The notes below the pieces were generated by a model, which was not told the origin of the DNA, made no database searches, and was given only the letters and a program-made list of their open reading frames with translations. A stretch of 64,000 nt of DNA from an uncultured Bacteroidota bacterium (GTDB taxonomy: Bacteria > Bacteroidota > Bacteroidia > Flavobacteriales > Flavobacteriaceae). Shown piece after piece: positions 38,629 to 48,502 of the stretch. The DNA lies in contig CACMUP010000003.1 in assembly GCA_902616905.1 (NCBI GenBank), positions 1 through 64,000 of the forward strand. Direction: 5' to 3'. The translations under genes and the position numbers were made by a program. Numbering within the stretch: position 1 is the stretch's first letter; each line of letters begins with the position of its first letter.

Positions 38629-41589
38629 ATGCAAAACAATTCTTTGATAAAAGTCTTCGGTATATTATTTGCCTTAGTAAGTATTTATCAGCTCTCTTTT
38701 ACGTTTATCACCAGCAATATTGAAACACAAGCAGATAATTATGCTAAACAGGTTATTTCGGTTGAGGAATCTAACTATTTAGAAAAACGTGATCAGAAGG
38801 CTATCTCTTATCTTGATTCAATTGGAAATAGTCCACTTTATGGATTTACTAATTACAACGACGCTAAACAAAAAGAGTTAAATAAAGGACTTGACCTTAA
38901 AGGAGGTATTAATGTTATTCTTCAAATATCAATTCGTGATATATTAATTGGTTTAGCTGAAAACTCCAAAAACCCTCTTTTTAATAAAGCACTTGATGAC
39001 GCAGATTTGTTACAAAAGTCATCAGATGAGCCTTACATTGAATCATTTTTTAGAGCATTTGAAGCCATAAAAGGTTCTGGAAAACTTGCTTCTCCTGAAA
39101 TATTTGCAAATCGAACATTAAGTGACGAGATTAACTATGAAATGAGTGACCAAGAAACACAAATAATTATCAGAAGAAAAATAGATGAATCAATTGTTTC
39201 TGCATTTGAAGTTTTAAGAAAAAGAATTGATAAGTTTGGAGTTACTCAACCAAATATACAGCGTTTAGGTACTTCAGGCAGAATATTAGTCGAACTACCA
39301 GGAGCTAAAGATGTTGATAGAGTTCAAAATTTATTACAAAGTACAGCACAACTTGAGTTTTGGGAAACACATAAAAATGATAAACTTTTAAGTTTTTTAA
39401 TTGAAGCAAACACATTAATTGGGAAGCAAATTAGTTCTAAAACAGCTTCAAGTGAGACTGATGAAAAAGATGAAAGCTCAAAAATAGATGATCTATTAGC
39501 TGACGTTGCTTCTCAAGATTCAATCGCTCAAACTAATAATCCAATTTTAGACCGAATAGTTGGTCAAGGTTTTCAAGGTGGGCCGGTTTTAGCTCAATTT
39601 AATGCAATGGACAGTGAATTAATTATGGATTATCTAAATCAACCTGAAGTACGAAGATTATTACCACCTGAGTATAGATATATTCGTTTTGCCTGGGGTA
39701 AACCGTTATCGGAAGGGAGTGTGGTTGAATTATTTGCATTAAAGTCAAATAGAGATAATATAGCACCTTTAAGTGGGGGAGTAGTAGTCGATGCACTTCA
39801 AACATTTGATCAACTTGGTAATCCTGCTGTATCGATGCAAATGGATTCTAGAGGATCAAGGATATGGGAAAGTATGACAGGAAAAGCATATAAAGATGCA
39901 AGTAATATTGCTATAGTCCTAGATGACATAGTTTACTCTGCACCTGGTGTTTCAAGCGGCGCAATATCTGGAGGCCGATCGGAAATAACTGGAAATTTTA
40001 CTTTAAACGAAGCTGTAGACTTAGCTAATGTTTTGAGAGCCGGTAAATTACCTGCATCCGCGGAGATTATTCAATCTGAAATTGTTGGCCCTTCTTTAGG
40101 AAAAGAAGCTATTCAGGCAGGGATATATTCATTCATAATAGCATTGATTATTGTTTTACTCTGGATGATATTTTATTACGGTACTTCGGGAATTTTCGCT
40201 GACATAGCTCTATTATTGAATATTCTTCTGATATTTGGGATTTTAGCTGGACTTGGAGCTGTTCTAACGCTTCCTGGTATAGCAGGTATTGTATTAACTA
40301 TTGGGATTTCGGTAGATGCTAATGTTTTAATATTTGAACGAGTTCGTGAAGAGCTTAAGAAAGGTAAAGGCTTAAGAAAATCTGTATCAGATGGATTCAA
40401 CAACGCATTATCTTCAATATTAGATGCGAATATCACCACAGGGTTAACAGCATTAATTTTGTTTATTTTTGGGACTGGGCCTATAAAAGGTTTTGCTACT
40501 ACTTTACTTATTGGTATAGGCACATCACTTTTTACTGCAATATTTATTACTCGTATACTTGTTGATTCCAGAAATGATAAAGGCAAGGATGTCTCATTTT
40601 CAACGAAAGCAACAAAAGAATTCCTTTCTAATATAAATCTTTCTTTTCTACAAAAAAGAAAGATTGCTTATTTAATATCTAGCTCATTAATTATTATAAG
40701 TCTTGTTTCACTATTTTCAAAGGGATTGAACCAAGGTGTTGATTTTGTAGGAGGTAGATCTTATACTGTACGTTTTGAAGGTCCTGTTAATCCATCTGAA
40801 ATTAATTCAATTACTAATAATGTTTTTGGTAGTTCCGAGGTAAAAACTTTTGGAGAGGAAAATCAATTAAAAATAACAACAAAATATAAAGTTGATATTG
40901 AAGGGGTTGAAGTTGACGAGGAAATACAAAATAAATTATTTGCTTCACTAAGAGATTTTCTTCCTGAGGGTATTACATATGACGATTTTGTAAAGGGTAG
41001 TTCAGAAAAGTCAATTGGTATAATGTCTTCTATAAAAGTTGGACCTACAATTGCTGATGATATTAAGAATAATTCGTTTTTAGCTGTAATCGGATCACTA
41101 ATTGTAGTTTTTCTTTATATTCTTTTACGTTTCCAAAAATGGCAATTTTCTTTAGGAGCTGTTACAGCTGTATTTCATGATGTCCTTATTGTATTAGGTA
41201 TATTCTCCTTGACCTTTACATTTATGCCTTTCAACATGGAAATTAATCAAGCTTTTATCGCTGCAATTTTAACTGTAATAGGATATTCTTTGAATGATAC
41301 GGTCGTAGTTTTTGATAGAATAAGAGAGTTTATTAATGACAGCTCCAAAAAAGATTTTGATGAAACTGTTAATGGGGCATTAAACAGCACTTTGAGTAGA
41401 ACATTGAATACCTCACTCACAACTTTATTAGTTCTTATTGCTATTTTTACTTTTGGTGGAGAGTCAATTAGAGGTTTTATGTTTGCGCTTATTGTGGGTG
41501 TTCTTGTTGGAACTTATTCTTCAGTATTTATAGCTACACCAGTTATGTTTGATACCCAGAACAACAAAAAAACTTTATCAGAAAAATAG
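38629..41589 (+). CDS. secDF: Fused protein-export protein SecD-SecF
   Basis: A 986-residue membrane protein combining SecD and SecF, the fusion standard in Bacteroidota. With SecYEG it uses the proton motive force to pull proteins across the inner membrane. SecD motifs are LGLDLKGG-like LNKGLDLKGGINVILQI, a large periplasmic P1 domain with a Ser/Asp-rich insert near residue 270, and the membrane half with VLTIGISVDANVLIFERVRE. SecF starts near residue 670 (KGLNQGVDFVGGRSYTVRF) and includes GYSLNDTVVVFDRIRE. Both halves have six-helix membrane domains. A well-defined promoter precedes it. It is a monocistronic core gene. Confidence 0.96.
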   Translation: MQNNSLIKVFGILFALVSIYQLSFTFITSNIETQADNYAKQVISVEESNYLEKRDQKAISYLDSIGNSPLYGFTNYNDAKQKELNKGLDLKGGINVILQISIRDILIGLAENSKNPLFNKALDDADLLQKSSDEPYIESFFRAFEAIKGSGKLASPEIFANRTLSDEINYEMSDQETQIIIRRKIDESIVSAFEVLRKRIDKFGVTQPNIQRLGTSGRILVELPGAKDVDRVQNLLQSTAQLEFWETHKNDKLLSFLIEANTLIGKQISSKTASSETDEKDESSKIDDLLADVASQDSIAQTNNPILDRIVGQGFQGGPVLAQFNAMDSELIMDYLNQPEVRRLLPPEYRYIRFAWGKPLSEGSVVELFALKSNRDNIAPLSGGVVVDALQTFDQLGNPAVSMQMDSRGSRIWESMTGKAYKDASNIAIVLDDIVYSAPGVSSGAISGGRSEITGNFTLNEAVDLANVLRAGKLPASAEIIQSEIVGPSLGKEAIQAGIYSFIIALIIVLLWMIFYYGTSGIFADIALLLNILLIFGILAGLGAVLTLPGIAGIVLTIGISVDANVLIFERVREELKKGKGLRKSVSDGFNNALSSILDANITTGLTALILFIFGTGPIKGFATTLLIGIGTSLFTAIFITRILVDSRNDKGKDVSFSTKATKEFLSNINLSFLQKRKIAYLISSSLIIISLVSLFSKGLNQGVDFVGGRSYTVRFEGPVNPSEINSITNNVFGSSEVKTFGEENQLKITTKYKVDIEGVEVDEEIQNKLFASLRDFLPEGITYDDFVKGSSEKSIGIMSSIKVGPTIADDIKNNSFLAVIGSLIVVFLYILLRFQKWQFSLGAVTAVFHDVLIVLGIFSLTFTFMPFNMEINQAFIAAILTVIGYSLNDTVVVFDRIREFINDSSKKDFDETVNGALNSTLSRTLNTSLTTLLVLIAIFTFGGESIRGFMFALIVGVLVGTYSSVFIATPVMFDTQNNKKTLSEK

Positions 41590-41641
41590 AAAGGTCTATT
41601 CTATTCTGGGGAGTTTTCATCGAAAGATTATTTAAATGATT

Positions 41642-42163
41642 TTATCTTTCTAAAGCAAGATCTATATGAGCCAAATGATGATTGCAATGCCATGCATATA
41701 AAAGAACAATACTACCAACGGAATATTCTTTCCCTTTCTCATGATTAATATATGTTCTATCAAACTGCTCTTCACTTAGGTTTTTAAGAAAATTCACCCA
41801 AATTGCATGAAGACAACTTATAAGTTCTAAACTATCTAAAATATTAATATTCGCACTATCAGGAAGATTTGCCCAATCTTTTTCATTATAATCCTTTATT
41901 TGTGGAGAATCTTCAACAATTGCATATTTAATTCTTAAATAACAATGCATGTGACTTTCAGCCAAATGATGAACAATCTGCTTAATATTCCAACTTTTTT
42001 CACGATAAATTTTCAAAAAATCCTCAAATCTTAAATCTTTTAATTTTGATTCTAATTTTTGAGGAAACATTGATAATTCATTTATCGCTTTATTGATTTC
42101 GTAATGTTTTGGTTTTTCAACCAATTTAAATTTACCTATTGGATATTTGAGAGATTTTTCCAT
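41642..42163 (-). CDS. DinB-superfamily YfiT/BstA-like putative bacillithiol transferase
   Basis: A 173-residue DinB-fold protein with the order of the Bacillus YfiT/BstA family: YPIGKF near the start, WNIKQIVHHLAESHMHCYLR (H65 and H66 region) and, at the end, WHCNHHLAHIDLAL. The histidines form the metal site. BstA proteins transfer bacillithiol to electrophiles or drugs; others are metal-dependent hydrolases. The presence of bshB1 at 62639 supports bacillithiol in this organism. It converges with secDF, whose stop is 52 bp away. Upstream of its start is a 482-bp gap. The exact activity is inferred from the family. Confidence 0.8.
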   Translation of the reverse strand: MEKSLKYPIGKFKLVEKPKHYEINKAINELSMFPQKLESKLKDLRFEDFLKIYREKSWNIKQIVHHLAESHMHCYLRIKYAIVEDSPQIKDYNEKDWANLPDSANINILDSLELISCLHAIWVNFLKNLSEEQFDRTYINHEKGKEYSVGSIVLLYAWHCNHHLAHIDLALER

Positions 42164-42645
42164 TTTAAGCTCAATTTATGATTAATTATGTCATCAATTT
42201 TTAAATTTAAATTAAGACAAATTTCTTGGTTCACTTCTAAAACCGTTTTGATAGTACTTTTCAAGAAATAGATGATATAGACCACTGGGCCTTGAATTTA
42301 TAAATAGAAACAATTTCTCTTTTTTTACATATAAAATTAGATCAAATGACACGCATGTTTTTTTATGTAAAAGTTAAAATACTTTCTTTATCAAAAATAA
42401 GTAACATGACTTGAATTTTTTCCATATTAGTTGTTTACTTTAATCCCGTTTTTTCTTTTATATGGACTGTTTGCAATTTTTATGTTCAATAAAGAAATTA
42501 ACTCCCCGTTAGTTTACAATAAATCTAATGTTGCCTCCTTTTGAAATAGATTTTTTTTAATAATACTTTTTGATCTATTAAAATCTACACACCCTTTAAA
42601 ATAAATTAAAATGCCTGTAAATAAAATCTTTAACGAATTTATAGG
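42164..42645. other. Gap of 482 bp between lgt and the bstA-like gene
   Basis: The region is AT-rich and contains no frame that I can assign to a family on either strand. It should hold the promoter of the bstA-like gene and the 3' end signal of lgt, but no clear consensus box or stem was seen. Confidence 0.4.
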
Positions 42646-43467
42646 TTAAACTTTTTTAGGAACAAAAAACATTAAAAATAGTCCTAGAAGAATAAAAGGA
42701 ATACTTAACCATTGTCCAGTTGAAAAAATACCAAGAAATTCTTCAAATCCCCCTTGACTTTCTTTTATAAATTCTATAATGAATCGAATACAAAACATGC
42801 CAACAAAGAAAAGCCCAATTAAATAACCTTCTTTGTGTTTTTTATCAGTTTTATAAACCTGACGCAATAGAAAAAATAAAACTATATATCCTAGTGCCTC
42901 ATATAATTGAGCAGGATGTCTGGGAAGAATTTCACCACGATTTAAAAAAACCACACCAAAGTTTGAATTGCTATATTTTCCTACAATTTCGGAATTAAAA
43001 AAATTTCCAATTCTAACAAAACTAGCTCCAATTGAAACAGGAATTGTAACTCTATCTAAAAGCCACAGTAATGATCTTTCTTTAAATTTTAATCGATATA
43101 AGTACAAACCTATAAGACTTCCAACAACAGCTCCATGACTAGCTAATCCTCTAAATCCTGTAAATGTATATCCATTTGGCGTATCCCTTATGGGTAATAA
43201 GATTTCAACTGGATGATTTTGATAGTAATCCCAACTGTAGAAAAAAACATCTCCAAGTCTTGCTCCTAAGAGTATAGAGAGAACCATATAAACAAATAGT
43301 GATTCTAGATAGTCTAAAGAAATTTTTTCATAATTAAAAATATTTTTCATTAAATAATATCCTAAACTGAAGGCAATAATGAACATTAGGCTATAATAGT
43401 GGATACCGAAATCACCAATTTTAAATAAAGTTTCGCTTGGTGCCCAATCAATCTTAGAAAAGTACAT
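42646..43467 (-). CDS. lgt: Prolipoprotein diacylglyceryl transferase
   Basis: A 273-residue inner-membrane enzyme with about seven transmembrane segments. It transfers diacylglycerol from phosphatidylglycerol to the Cys of lipoprotein precursors, the first step of lipidation. The family motifs are visible: LGARLGDVFFYS, RGLASHGAVVGSLIGL with the conserved His, and RIGNFFNSEIVG. The many lipoproteins in this window are its likely substrates. It is followed by nothing on its strand for 482 bp. Upstream are yidD and cysS on the same strand, separated by 58 bp, so it could be the last gene of a cysS-yidD-lgt operon. Confidence 0.95.
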   Translation of the reverse strand: MYFSKIDWAPSETLFKIGDFGIHYYSLMFIIAFSLGYYLMKNIFNYEKISLDYLESLFVYMVLSILLGARLGDVFFYSWDYYQNHPVEILLPIRDTPNGYTFTGFRGLASHGAVVGSLIGLYLYRLKFKERSLLWLLDRVTIPVSIGASFVRIGNFFNSEIVGKYSNSNFGVVFLNRGEILPRHPAQLYEALGYIVLFFLLRQVYKTDKKHKEGYLIGLFFVGMFCIRFIIEFIKESQGGFEEFLGIFSTGQWLSIPFILLGLFLMFFVPKKV

Positions 43468-43525
43468 TTATAAATGATTTAACTATGTAAATTTAGTTAA
43501 TTTAAAACGATAAGAAATGTAATAT

Positions 43526-43747
43526 TCAGGGAATTGGATCATACCCAGATCCACCCCATGGATGGCATTTTATTATTCTTTTAAAAGATAGACTGATCCC
43601 TTTAAAAATCCCATATTTCTTTAATACCTCCAGAGCATATTGAGAACAAGTTGGACTGTATCTGCATGAAGGGGGTTTAAGTGGAGAAATAACTAACTGA
43701 TAAAGTTTAATTATAATAACTAAAGGAAAAACAAATATTTTTTTCAA
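43526..43747 (-). CDS. yidD: Membrane protein insertion efficiency factor YidD
   Basis: A 73-residue protein with the complete YidD signature: [20 protein letters not shown] near the middle and [12 protein letters not shown] at the end. It assists YidC in inserting inner-membrane proteins. It lies 10 bp downstream of cysS and 58 bp upstream of lgt on the same strand, consistent with an operon. A hydrophobic N-terminal segment anchors it to the membrane. Confidence 0.95.
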   Translation of the reverse strand: MKKIFVFPLVIIIKLYQLVISPLKPPSCRYSPTCSQYALEVLKKYGIFKGISLSFKRIIKCHPWGGSGYDPIP

Positions 43748-43757
43748 AGAATATCTT

Positions 43758-45233
43758 TTATTTTATTTTGAAGCTGCTTCTCTCCTCAGAATCATTAACT
43801 TGTACGTTGAGTTTTAAAAGAGATTCTCTAATTAAGTCAGATGTTTTAAAATCTTTTGAATTTCTAGCTTTTTTCCTTAAGTCTAGAACCAAATCAAGTA
43901 CTCCTTTTAATTGGATCGTATTAATCGAATTGTTAGGTGTTTTGTTATTTAATCCCAGAACATCAAAGTAGAAGTGATGAAACGTTTCCTTTAAGCAATT
44001 AAGATCACTTTTACTGATTTCTTTTTTGGAATTTGCAACTGCATTTATAAATTTTGCGGCATTAAAAAGTTGTGCAATTAGGACAGGAGAATTAAAATCA
44101 TCATTCATTGCTTTATAACAATTTTCTTTCCAAGCCTCTATATTAAAGTAAGTCGTCGAATTAGAGGACTTTATTTTTTCTAATGTCATCAAAGATTCTG
44201 TAAGTCTATTAAATCCTTTCTCTGAGGCTTCTAAAGCATTTTGGCTTATATCGATTATACTTCTGTAGTGAGCTTGAAGCATAAAAAAGCGAACAGTCAT
44301 TGGAGAAAAAGGCTTTTTAATTAGTTTATTACTCCCATTAAACATTTCATCGGGTAAAATATTATTTCCAGTTGATTTGGCCATTTTTTTACCATTTAGG
44401 GTTAACATATTTGCATGCAACCAATAGTTTACTGGTGATATATTTTCAATAGATTCAGCTTGAGCAATTTCACATTCGTGATGAGGAAACTTTAAATCCA
44501 TACCACCACCATGGATATCAAATTTTTGGCCTAAATATTTTCGACTCATAGCAGTACATTCTAAATGCCAACCTGGGAAGCCCTCGCCCCAGGGGGATGG
44601 CCAATGCATGATATGTTTGGGTTCTGCTTTTTTCCATAAAGCAAAGTCTTGAGAATTTTTTTTATCATTTTGACCTTCTAAAGATCTTGTATTATGAATT
44701 AATTCTTCAATTTTTCTACCACTTAGTTTTCCATAATGATTTTCTTTATTAAATTTTAAAACATCAAAATATACAGATCCATTAACTTCATAAGCAAAAC
44801 CTTTATTTATAATTAGTTTAATTAATTCTATTTGTTCAATTATATGGCCCGTGGCTGTTGGTTCAATACTAGGAGGTAGAACATTAAACTTATCCATTTT
44901 ATCGTGAAAATCTACAGTATATCTTTGAACTACTTCCATGGGTTCTATTTTTTCAATTCTTGCTTTTTTTGCAATTCTATCTTCTCCATCATCTTCATCA
45001 TTTTCTAAATGCCCAACGTCAGTTATGTTTCTAACGTATCTTACTTTATAGCCTAAGTGTTTGAGATAACGATAAATTAAATCAAATGAAATGAATGTTC
45101 TACAATTTCCAAGATGTACGTAATTATATACTGTTGGACCGCAAATATACATTCCCACGTTGTTTTCAAGAATAGGTTTAAATAGCTCCTTTTTACTTTT
45201 TAAAGAATTATAAACAAAAAGTGAGCTATTCAT
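43758..45233 (-). CDS. cysS: Cysteinyl-tRNA synthetase
   Basis: A 491-residue class I aminoacyl-tRNA synthetase, the normal length. The Zn/cysteine-binding Cys31 is in [10 protein letters not shown]. The HIGH-like motif is HLGN (residues about 40-43), and the KMSKS-like motif is KMAKS in [12 protein letters not shown]. The zinc motif CTAMS and HHECEIAQ follow. The start overlaps by 8 bp the end of a 78-residue gene on the same strand (45226-45462), suggesting translational coupling. Downstream are yidD and lgt. It attaches Cys to tRNA-Cys in the cytoplasm. Confidence 0.96.
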   Translation of the reverse strand: MNSSLFVYNSLKSKKELFKPILENNVGMYICGPTVYNYVHLGNCRTFISFDLIYRYLKHLGYKVRYVRNITDVGHLENDEDDGEDRIAKKARIEKIEPMEVVQRYTVDFHDKMDKFNVLPPSIEPTATGHIIEQIELIKLIINKGFAYEVNGSVYFDVLKFNKENHYGKLSGRKIEELIHNTRSLEGQNDKKNSQDFALWKKAEPKHIMHWPSPWGEGFPGWHLECTAMSRKYLGQKFDIHGGGMDLKFPHHECEIAQAESIENISPVNYWLHANMLTLNGKKMAKSTGNNILPDEMFNGSNKLIKKPFSPMTVRFFMLQAHYRSIIDISQNALEASEKGFNRLTESLMTLEKIKSSNSTTYFNIEAWKENCYKAMNDDFNSPVLIAQLFNAAKFINAVANSKKEISKSDLNCLKETFHHFYFDVLGLNNKTPNNSINTIQLKGVLDLVLDLRKKARNSKDFKTSDLIRESLLKLNVQVNDSEERSSFKIK

Positions 45234-45462
45234 TAAAATCGGTATCAGGTTTGATATTTTCTAAAAACTCAAGTTTTTTATCTTTTTTTACAAATCTACC
45301 ACCAAATTTACTTGTAACAGTAATACCAAAAATGTGGTTAACACACTTTTCATCACGATTTAATTCAAATTCGTTTTTTTTTATTGGTGTTGAGGTCTTT
45401 TTCGAAAAATGATCTTTGTCAGAAAAAAAGTCGTTATTTGGTTTTAGTTTTTCTATTTTCAT
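45226..45462 (-). CDS. Small hypothetical protein overlapping cysS
   Basis: A 78-residue, highly charged frame starting [20 protein letters not shown]. No family is recognised and no signal peptide or membrane segment is visible. The last eight bases overlap the cysS start (ATGAATAG), as in translationally coupled genes. This, together with a clean ATG, makes it more likely real than a chance frame. The Lys/Asp/Glu-rich content suggests a soluble or nucleic-acid-associated protein, but nothing more can be said. Confidence 0.5.
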   Translation of the reverse strand: MKIEKLKPNNDFFSDKDHFSKKTSTPIKKNEFELNRDEKCVNHIFGITVTSKFGGRFVKKDKKLEFLENIKPDTDFNE

Positions 45463-45516
45463 ATCACAAAAGGTGCTTATAAATATACAGATTTATAAAA
45501 AATTTAAGAATCTTTT

Positions 45517-47028
45517 TTATAATTTAAAATTGTAACTGATTGAAACTTGTGACAGCTTTTTGTTCAGATCATAAGAATCAATAAGACCTCTAGAAAAAAG
45601 TTGAATCTTCTTATTTTCGTTATATTGGATAAAAGAAAAATTTATAGCGCTTGCTCTAAAGTTGAATCCAAAACCAAAAGTTACAGCTTGGTCATTATTT
45701 ATAATAAGATTTTGGTTTTTCGATCTATTATAAAATCCTGCCCTAATATTTACTTTTTTAAATCTGTATTCTCCCCCTACTTTAAAAGTATTGACAGGTG
45801 AAAACACATTATTGACATCTAAATTAATTTCGTCAAGATAAGAACTTGTACCCTCATCACTTAAATAAATATTAGATAAGTTTTGAGAGGAATATTCTAC
45901 TGAAAATAGACCTCTTTCATTCAATATATAAGCAAAACTTGCACTTACTTTTGAAGGAATTTTGATATTATATGGGCTAAATACATTTGTTATTTCAGGA
46001 TTGATGTTTTCTTTTATTTCAAATTCACTTTCGTATCTATATGAACTTATTTTTTGAATGGTTTCATCGTTAATTTCAAACCATTGAGGACTATCATATG
46101 ATAATCCTACACGAATACTATTTAATTTAAGTATGGTTCCAAATTGCAGAGAAAATCCTTCACCATAACTTACAAGTTTGTTGTCGAAACTTACATCATA
46201 AATAAAAGAATTTAAATCTTGTTCTCCTTCGAAAAATTCTTGATTATTTATAAAGTCAATTCGATGCTGGTTAATATTAAATCCCAGATGTAAAATATTT
46301 TGATAAAGTCCACTAAAATTGAAACTAGTTTTTCTATGAAATCCATTGTTAATGACATTTAAAGAATGTCTGTTTTTACTTGATTCAATATTTGAAATAT
46401 ATGATTGTTCAGATGGGTTATTTGAGAGAGGGTCAATTATATAAGATTGGTATCCTAAAAAGGCCTGCTGAGCTCCAAAACCTATATCGTTACCGAGTAA
46501 ACGATATACTTCAGCAATTGATTCATCATCATACAGTTGGATATTTTCAAAATTAATTCCATCGGCATAATATAGAAAATAATCAGCTATACTATTTGTG
46601 CTTAACCCATTCAAAGTAAATTGATTTTCAAAAGACGCTATTCTATTTACATTTATAGAGGCACTAATTCGCGTCCAAGGGTTTTCAGAATTTTTTTTAT
46701 TAAAAACAAAAACAGCACCAAACTGGTCAAAATTGAATAGTTCACTCTCCCTATTTGATTTATTTCCAAAATAAACAGTTTCGTAATTAATATTATTATA
46801 ATTAACTGTGCCTCCAATCTCGGTGTTTAAAAAAACTGATGACCCAGCAGGATTATCAATTATTGCAGAAATATCACCCCCTAAAGCACCAAAAGCACCC
46901 CCCATAGAAATGTACCTTGCAGAACCACTCAAGGATGAACTAGTTAAATAATTAATATCATTTCTAGTTTGAGCTGGAGAAAAAAAATTCAGAAAAAAAA
47001 TTAGACCTGTGTAAAGTACTTTATTCAA
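45517..47028 (-). CDS. FadL/OmpP1-like outer-membrane porin
   Basis: A 503-residue protein with a signal peptide (about 1-19, SPAQ). It begins with the FadL/OmpP1/TodX pattern of Bacteroidota: YLTSSSLSGSARYISMGGAF, then GALGGDISAIIDNPAGS. The rest alternates between beta-strands with aromatic ends and finishes at QVSISYNFKL, a typical barrel ending. Such proteins import hydrophobic compounds across the outer membrane in characterised homologues. The specific ligand is unknown. It is followed by the gap before the small gene of cysS and preceded, after 18 bp, by the Gly/Tyr-rich lipoprotein gene on the same strand, so the two are co-transcribed. Confidence 0.85.
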   Translation of the reverse strand: MNKVLYTGLIFFLNFFSPAQTRNDINYLTSSSLSGSARYISMGGAFGALGGDISAIIDNPAGSSVFLNTEIGGTVNYNNINYETVYFGNKSNRESELFNFDQFGAVFVFNKKNSENPWTRISASINVNRIASFENQFTLNGLSTNSIADYFLYYADGINFENIQLYDDESIAEVYRLLGNDIGFGAQQAFLGYQSYIIDPLSNNPSEQSYISNIESSKNRHSLNVINNGFHRKTSFNFSGLYQNILHLGFNINQHRIDFINNQEFFEGEQDLNSFIYDVSFDNKLVSYGEGFSLQFGTILKLNSIRVGLSYDSPQWFEINDETIQKISSYRYESEFEIKENINPEITNVFSPYNIKIPSKVSASFAYILNERGLFSVEYSSQNLSNIYLSDEGTSSYLDEINLDVNNVFSPVNTFKVGGEYRFKKVNIRAGFYNRSKNQNLIINNDQAVTFGFGFNFRASAINFSFIQYNENKKIQLFSRGLIDSYDLNKKLSQVSISYNFKL

Positions 47029-47046
47029 TTCAGTAAAAGTTATTTG

Positions 47047-48408
47047 TTAGTTTCTTCTTCCCGCACTTGAGGATGAGCCGCCCCTTCCAGATGATGACCT
47101 ACTACTCCCAGAATTAAAAGAGGGTCTAACTCCCGAATTAGAAGATCTATTATAATTTCGCCCTGAATTGTTAGATCTGCTAAAGTTGTAATTATTTCTT
47201 TGATTTTTGCTTGATTGTTTTATTATTTGTTCTGCACGGTTTTTATATTCATTAGATCTTATTCTAGGAACTTGGACTTCATTACTCTTTTCACCTCTTC
47301 TTAAGTTAAAGTTATTTTGTTTAGGATTTCTATTAGCCAAACGAGATTGGGTTTGTAATCTCCCTCTGCTTCCATAATTTTCTAAAGAATTTTTATTAAT
47401 GTTGGCATTTTCTCTTAGTAAGCCTAGTTTCTTATTTGCGGTTGATAAATTCAAGCCCGGCCTAAGGTTCCTTACTGAACTTGAACTCCTCGTCTGACTT
47501 AAAACTATTCTATTTCGATCATAACCGGTTATCGAATTTCTTCTAACCAAATTAGCTCCACGACCAACGTTTATTCTATTTAGAGTATTTTGAATATTTT
47601 GAGAGGAATTTTTTTTATCATTTGATCGTTCTCTACTTCTTTTATAATTTGAGTTGTTGTATGTTTTTTCTCCCCTTCCTGATTTAATTCGTGCTATTGT
47701 GGATCTATAGTCACGATTATTGCTTCTTATTAAGTCGTCGCCATAATAATCACTAAATCTGTTCCAACCATTTATTCCATATGGCCAGATATTGAAAAAT
47801 CTATTTCTATAACCAAATCCATAACCATATGGGTTATAATATCCACCAAAACCGAAAGGGGAATAAAAAGGATCAAACCCTCCCCACATTCCCGTAAAAC
47901 CTCCAAATGGGTTTAAAAAAGAATCGTAAAACCAGGGATTGATAAATCCTCCATATCCAAATCGATAAGGATTTGAATAAAATCCATTCCAAAAAGGAGA
48001 ACTAAAGGCAAATCCAGAAAGACCCCACATAAAGTTTGGTCTGTTGTTAATTAAAATTATTTCAGTTTGTGATGTTAAATCTCCCCAAGGTTTTTGTGAA
48101 AAGTCATCTAAAATTTCGTCTTCCTGAATTTCAGTAACACTTTTGTATGAATCGACATCAGTAAATATTAATGATTCTGATTTATTATCTATAACTACTG
48201 ATTCTGCAGCATTTTTAAAATATTGAGTGTAATAAATGTTGTCTGCATTTTTATTATTGTTTGTACTAATATTTCTTTCTGTTGAATATATTCCATCATT
48301 CGAGTAATAGGAAGAAAACTGGAAACTACCGCAACTAGTCACAAATATAGCAGCTAAGTAAACAATAAATTGTTTAATTGAAATGGAAAATAAACCTGTT
48401 GTTTTCAT
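47047..48408 (-). CDS. Gly/Tyr/Phe-rich and Asn/Arg/Ser-rich lipoprotein
   Basis: A 453-residue protein with a signal peptide ending in a lipobox (IFVTSC). Its middle (about residues 130-220) is rich in Gly, Tyr, Phe and Pro, in short motifs such as GGYYNPYGYGFGYRN and FGGFTGMWGGFDPFYSPFG. The C-terminal half is Asn, Arg and Ser rich, ending in RSSSGRGGSSSSAGRRN. No enzymatic domain is visible. It looks like a low-complexity, probably disordered surface lipoprotein, perhaps adhesive or structural, which is inference. It is 18 bp upstream of the FadL-like gene on the same strand. Divergent from proS, which starts 94 bp away. Confidence 0.8.
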   Translation of the reverse strand: MKTTGLFSISIKQFIVYLAAIFVTSCGSFQFSSYYSNDGIYSTERNISTNNNKNADNIYYTQYFKNAAESVVIDNKSESLIFTDVDSYKSVTEIQEDEILDDFSQKPWGDLTSQTEIILINNRPNFMWGLSGFAFSSPFWNGFYSNPYRFGYGGFINPWFYDSFLNPFGGFTGMWGGFDPFYSPFGFGGYYNPYGYGFGYRNRFFNIWPYGINGWNRFSDYYGDDLIRSNNRDYRSTIARIKSGRGEKTYNNSNYKRSRERSNDKKNSSQNIQNTLNRINVGRGANLVRRNSITGYDRNRIVLSQTRSSSSVRNLRPGLNLSTANKKLGLLRENANINKNSLENYGSRGRLQTQSRLANRNPKQNNFNLRRGEKSNEVQVPRIRSNEYKNRAEQIIKQSSKNQRNNYNFSRSNNSGRNYNRSSNSGVRPSFNSGSSRSSSGRGGSSSSAGRRN

Positions 48409-48502
48409 ATTAATTGATTTTAGAAATGTGGTTCAAAAGGATTAGTTTTGTGTTACTATTTTCTAACAATTTAATATAGGCAAATTCTGTGCCAAAAAAT
48501 TT

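Noticed and set aside
40176-40586. A 136-codon minus-strand frame inside secDF
   Set aside because: It lies opposite the conserved SecD membrane region, and its composition mirrors that coding sequence. There is no independent evidence for a gene.
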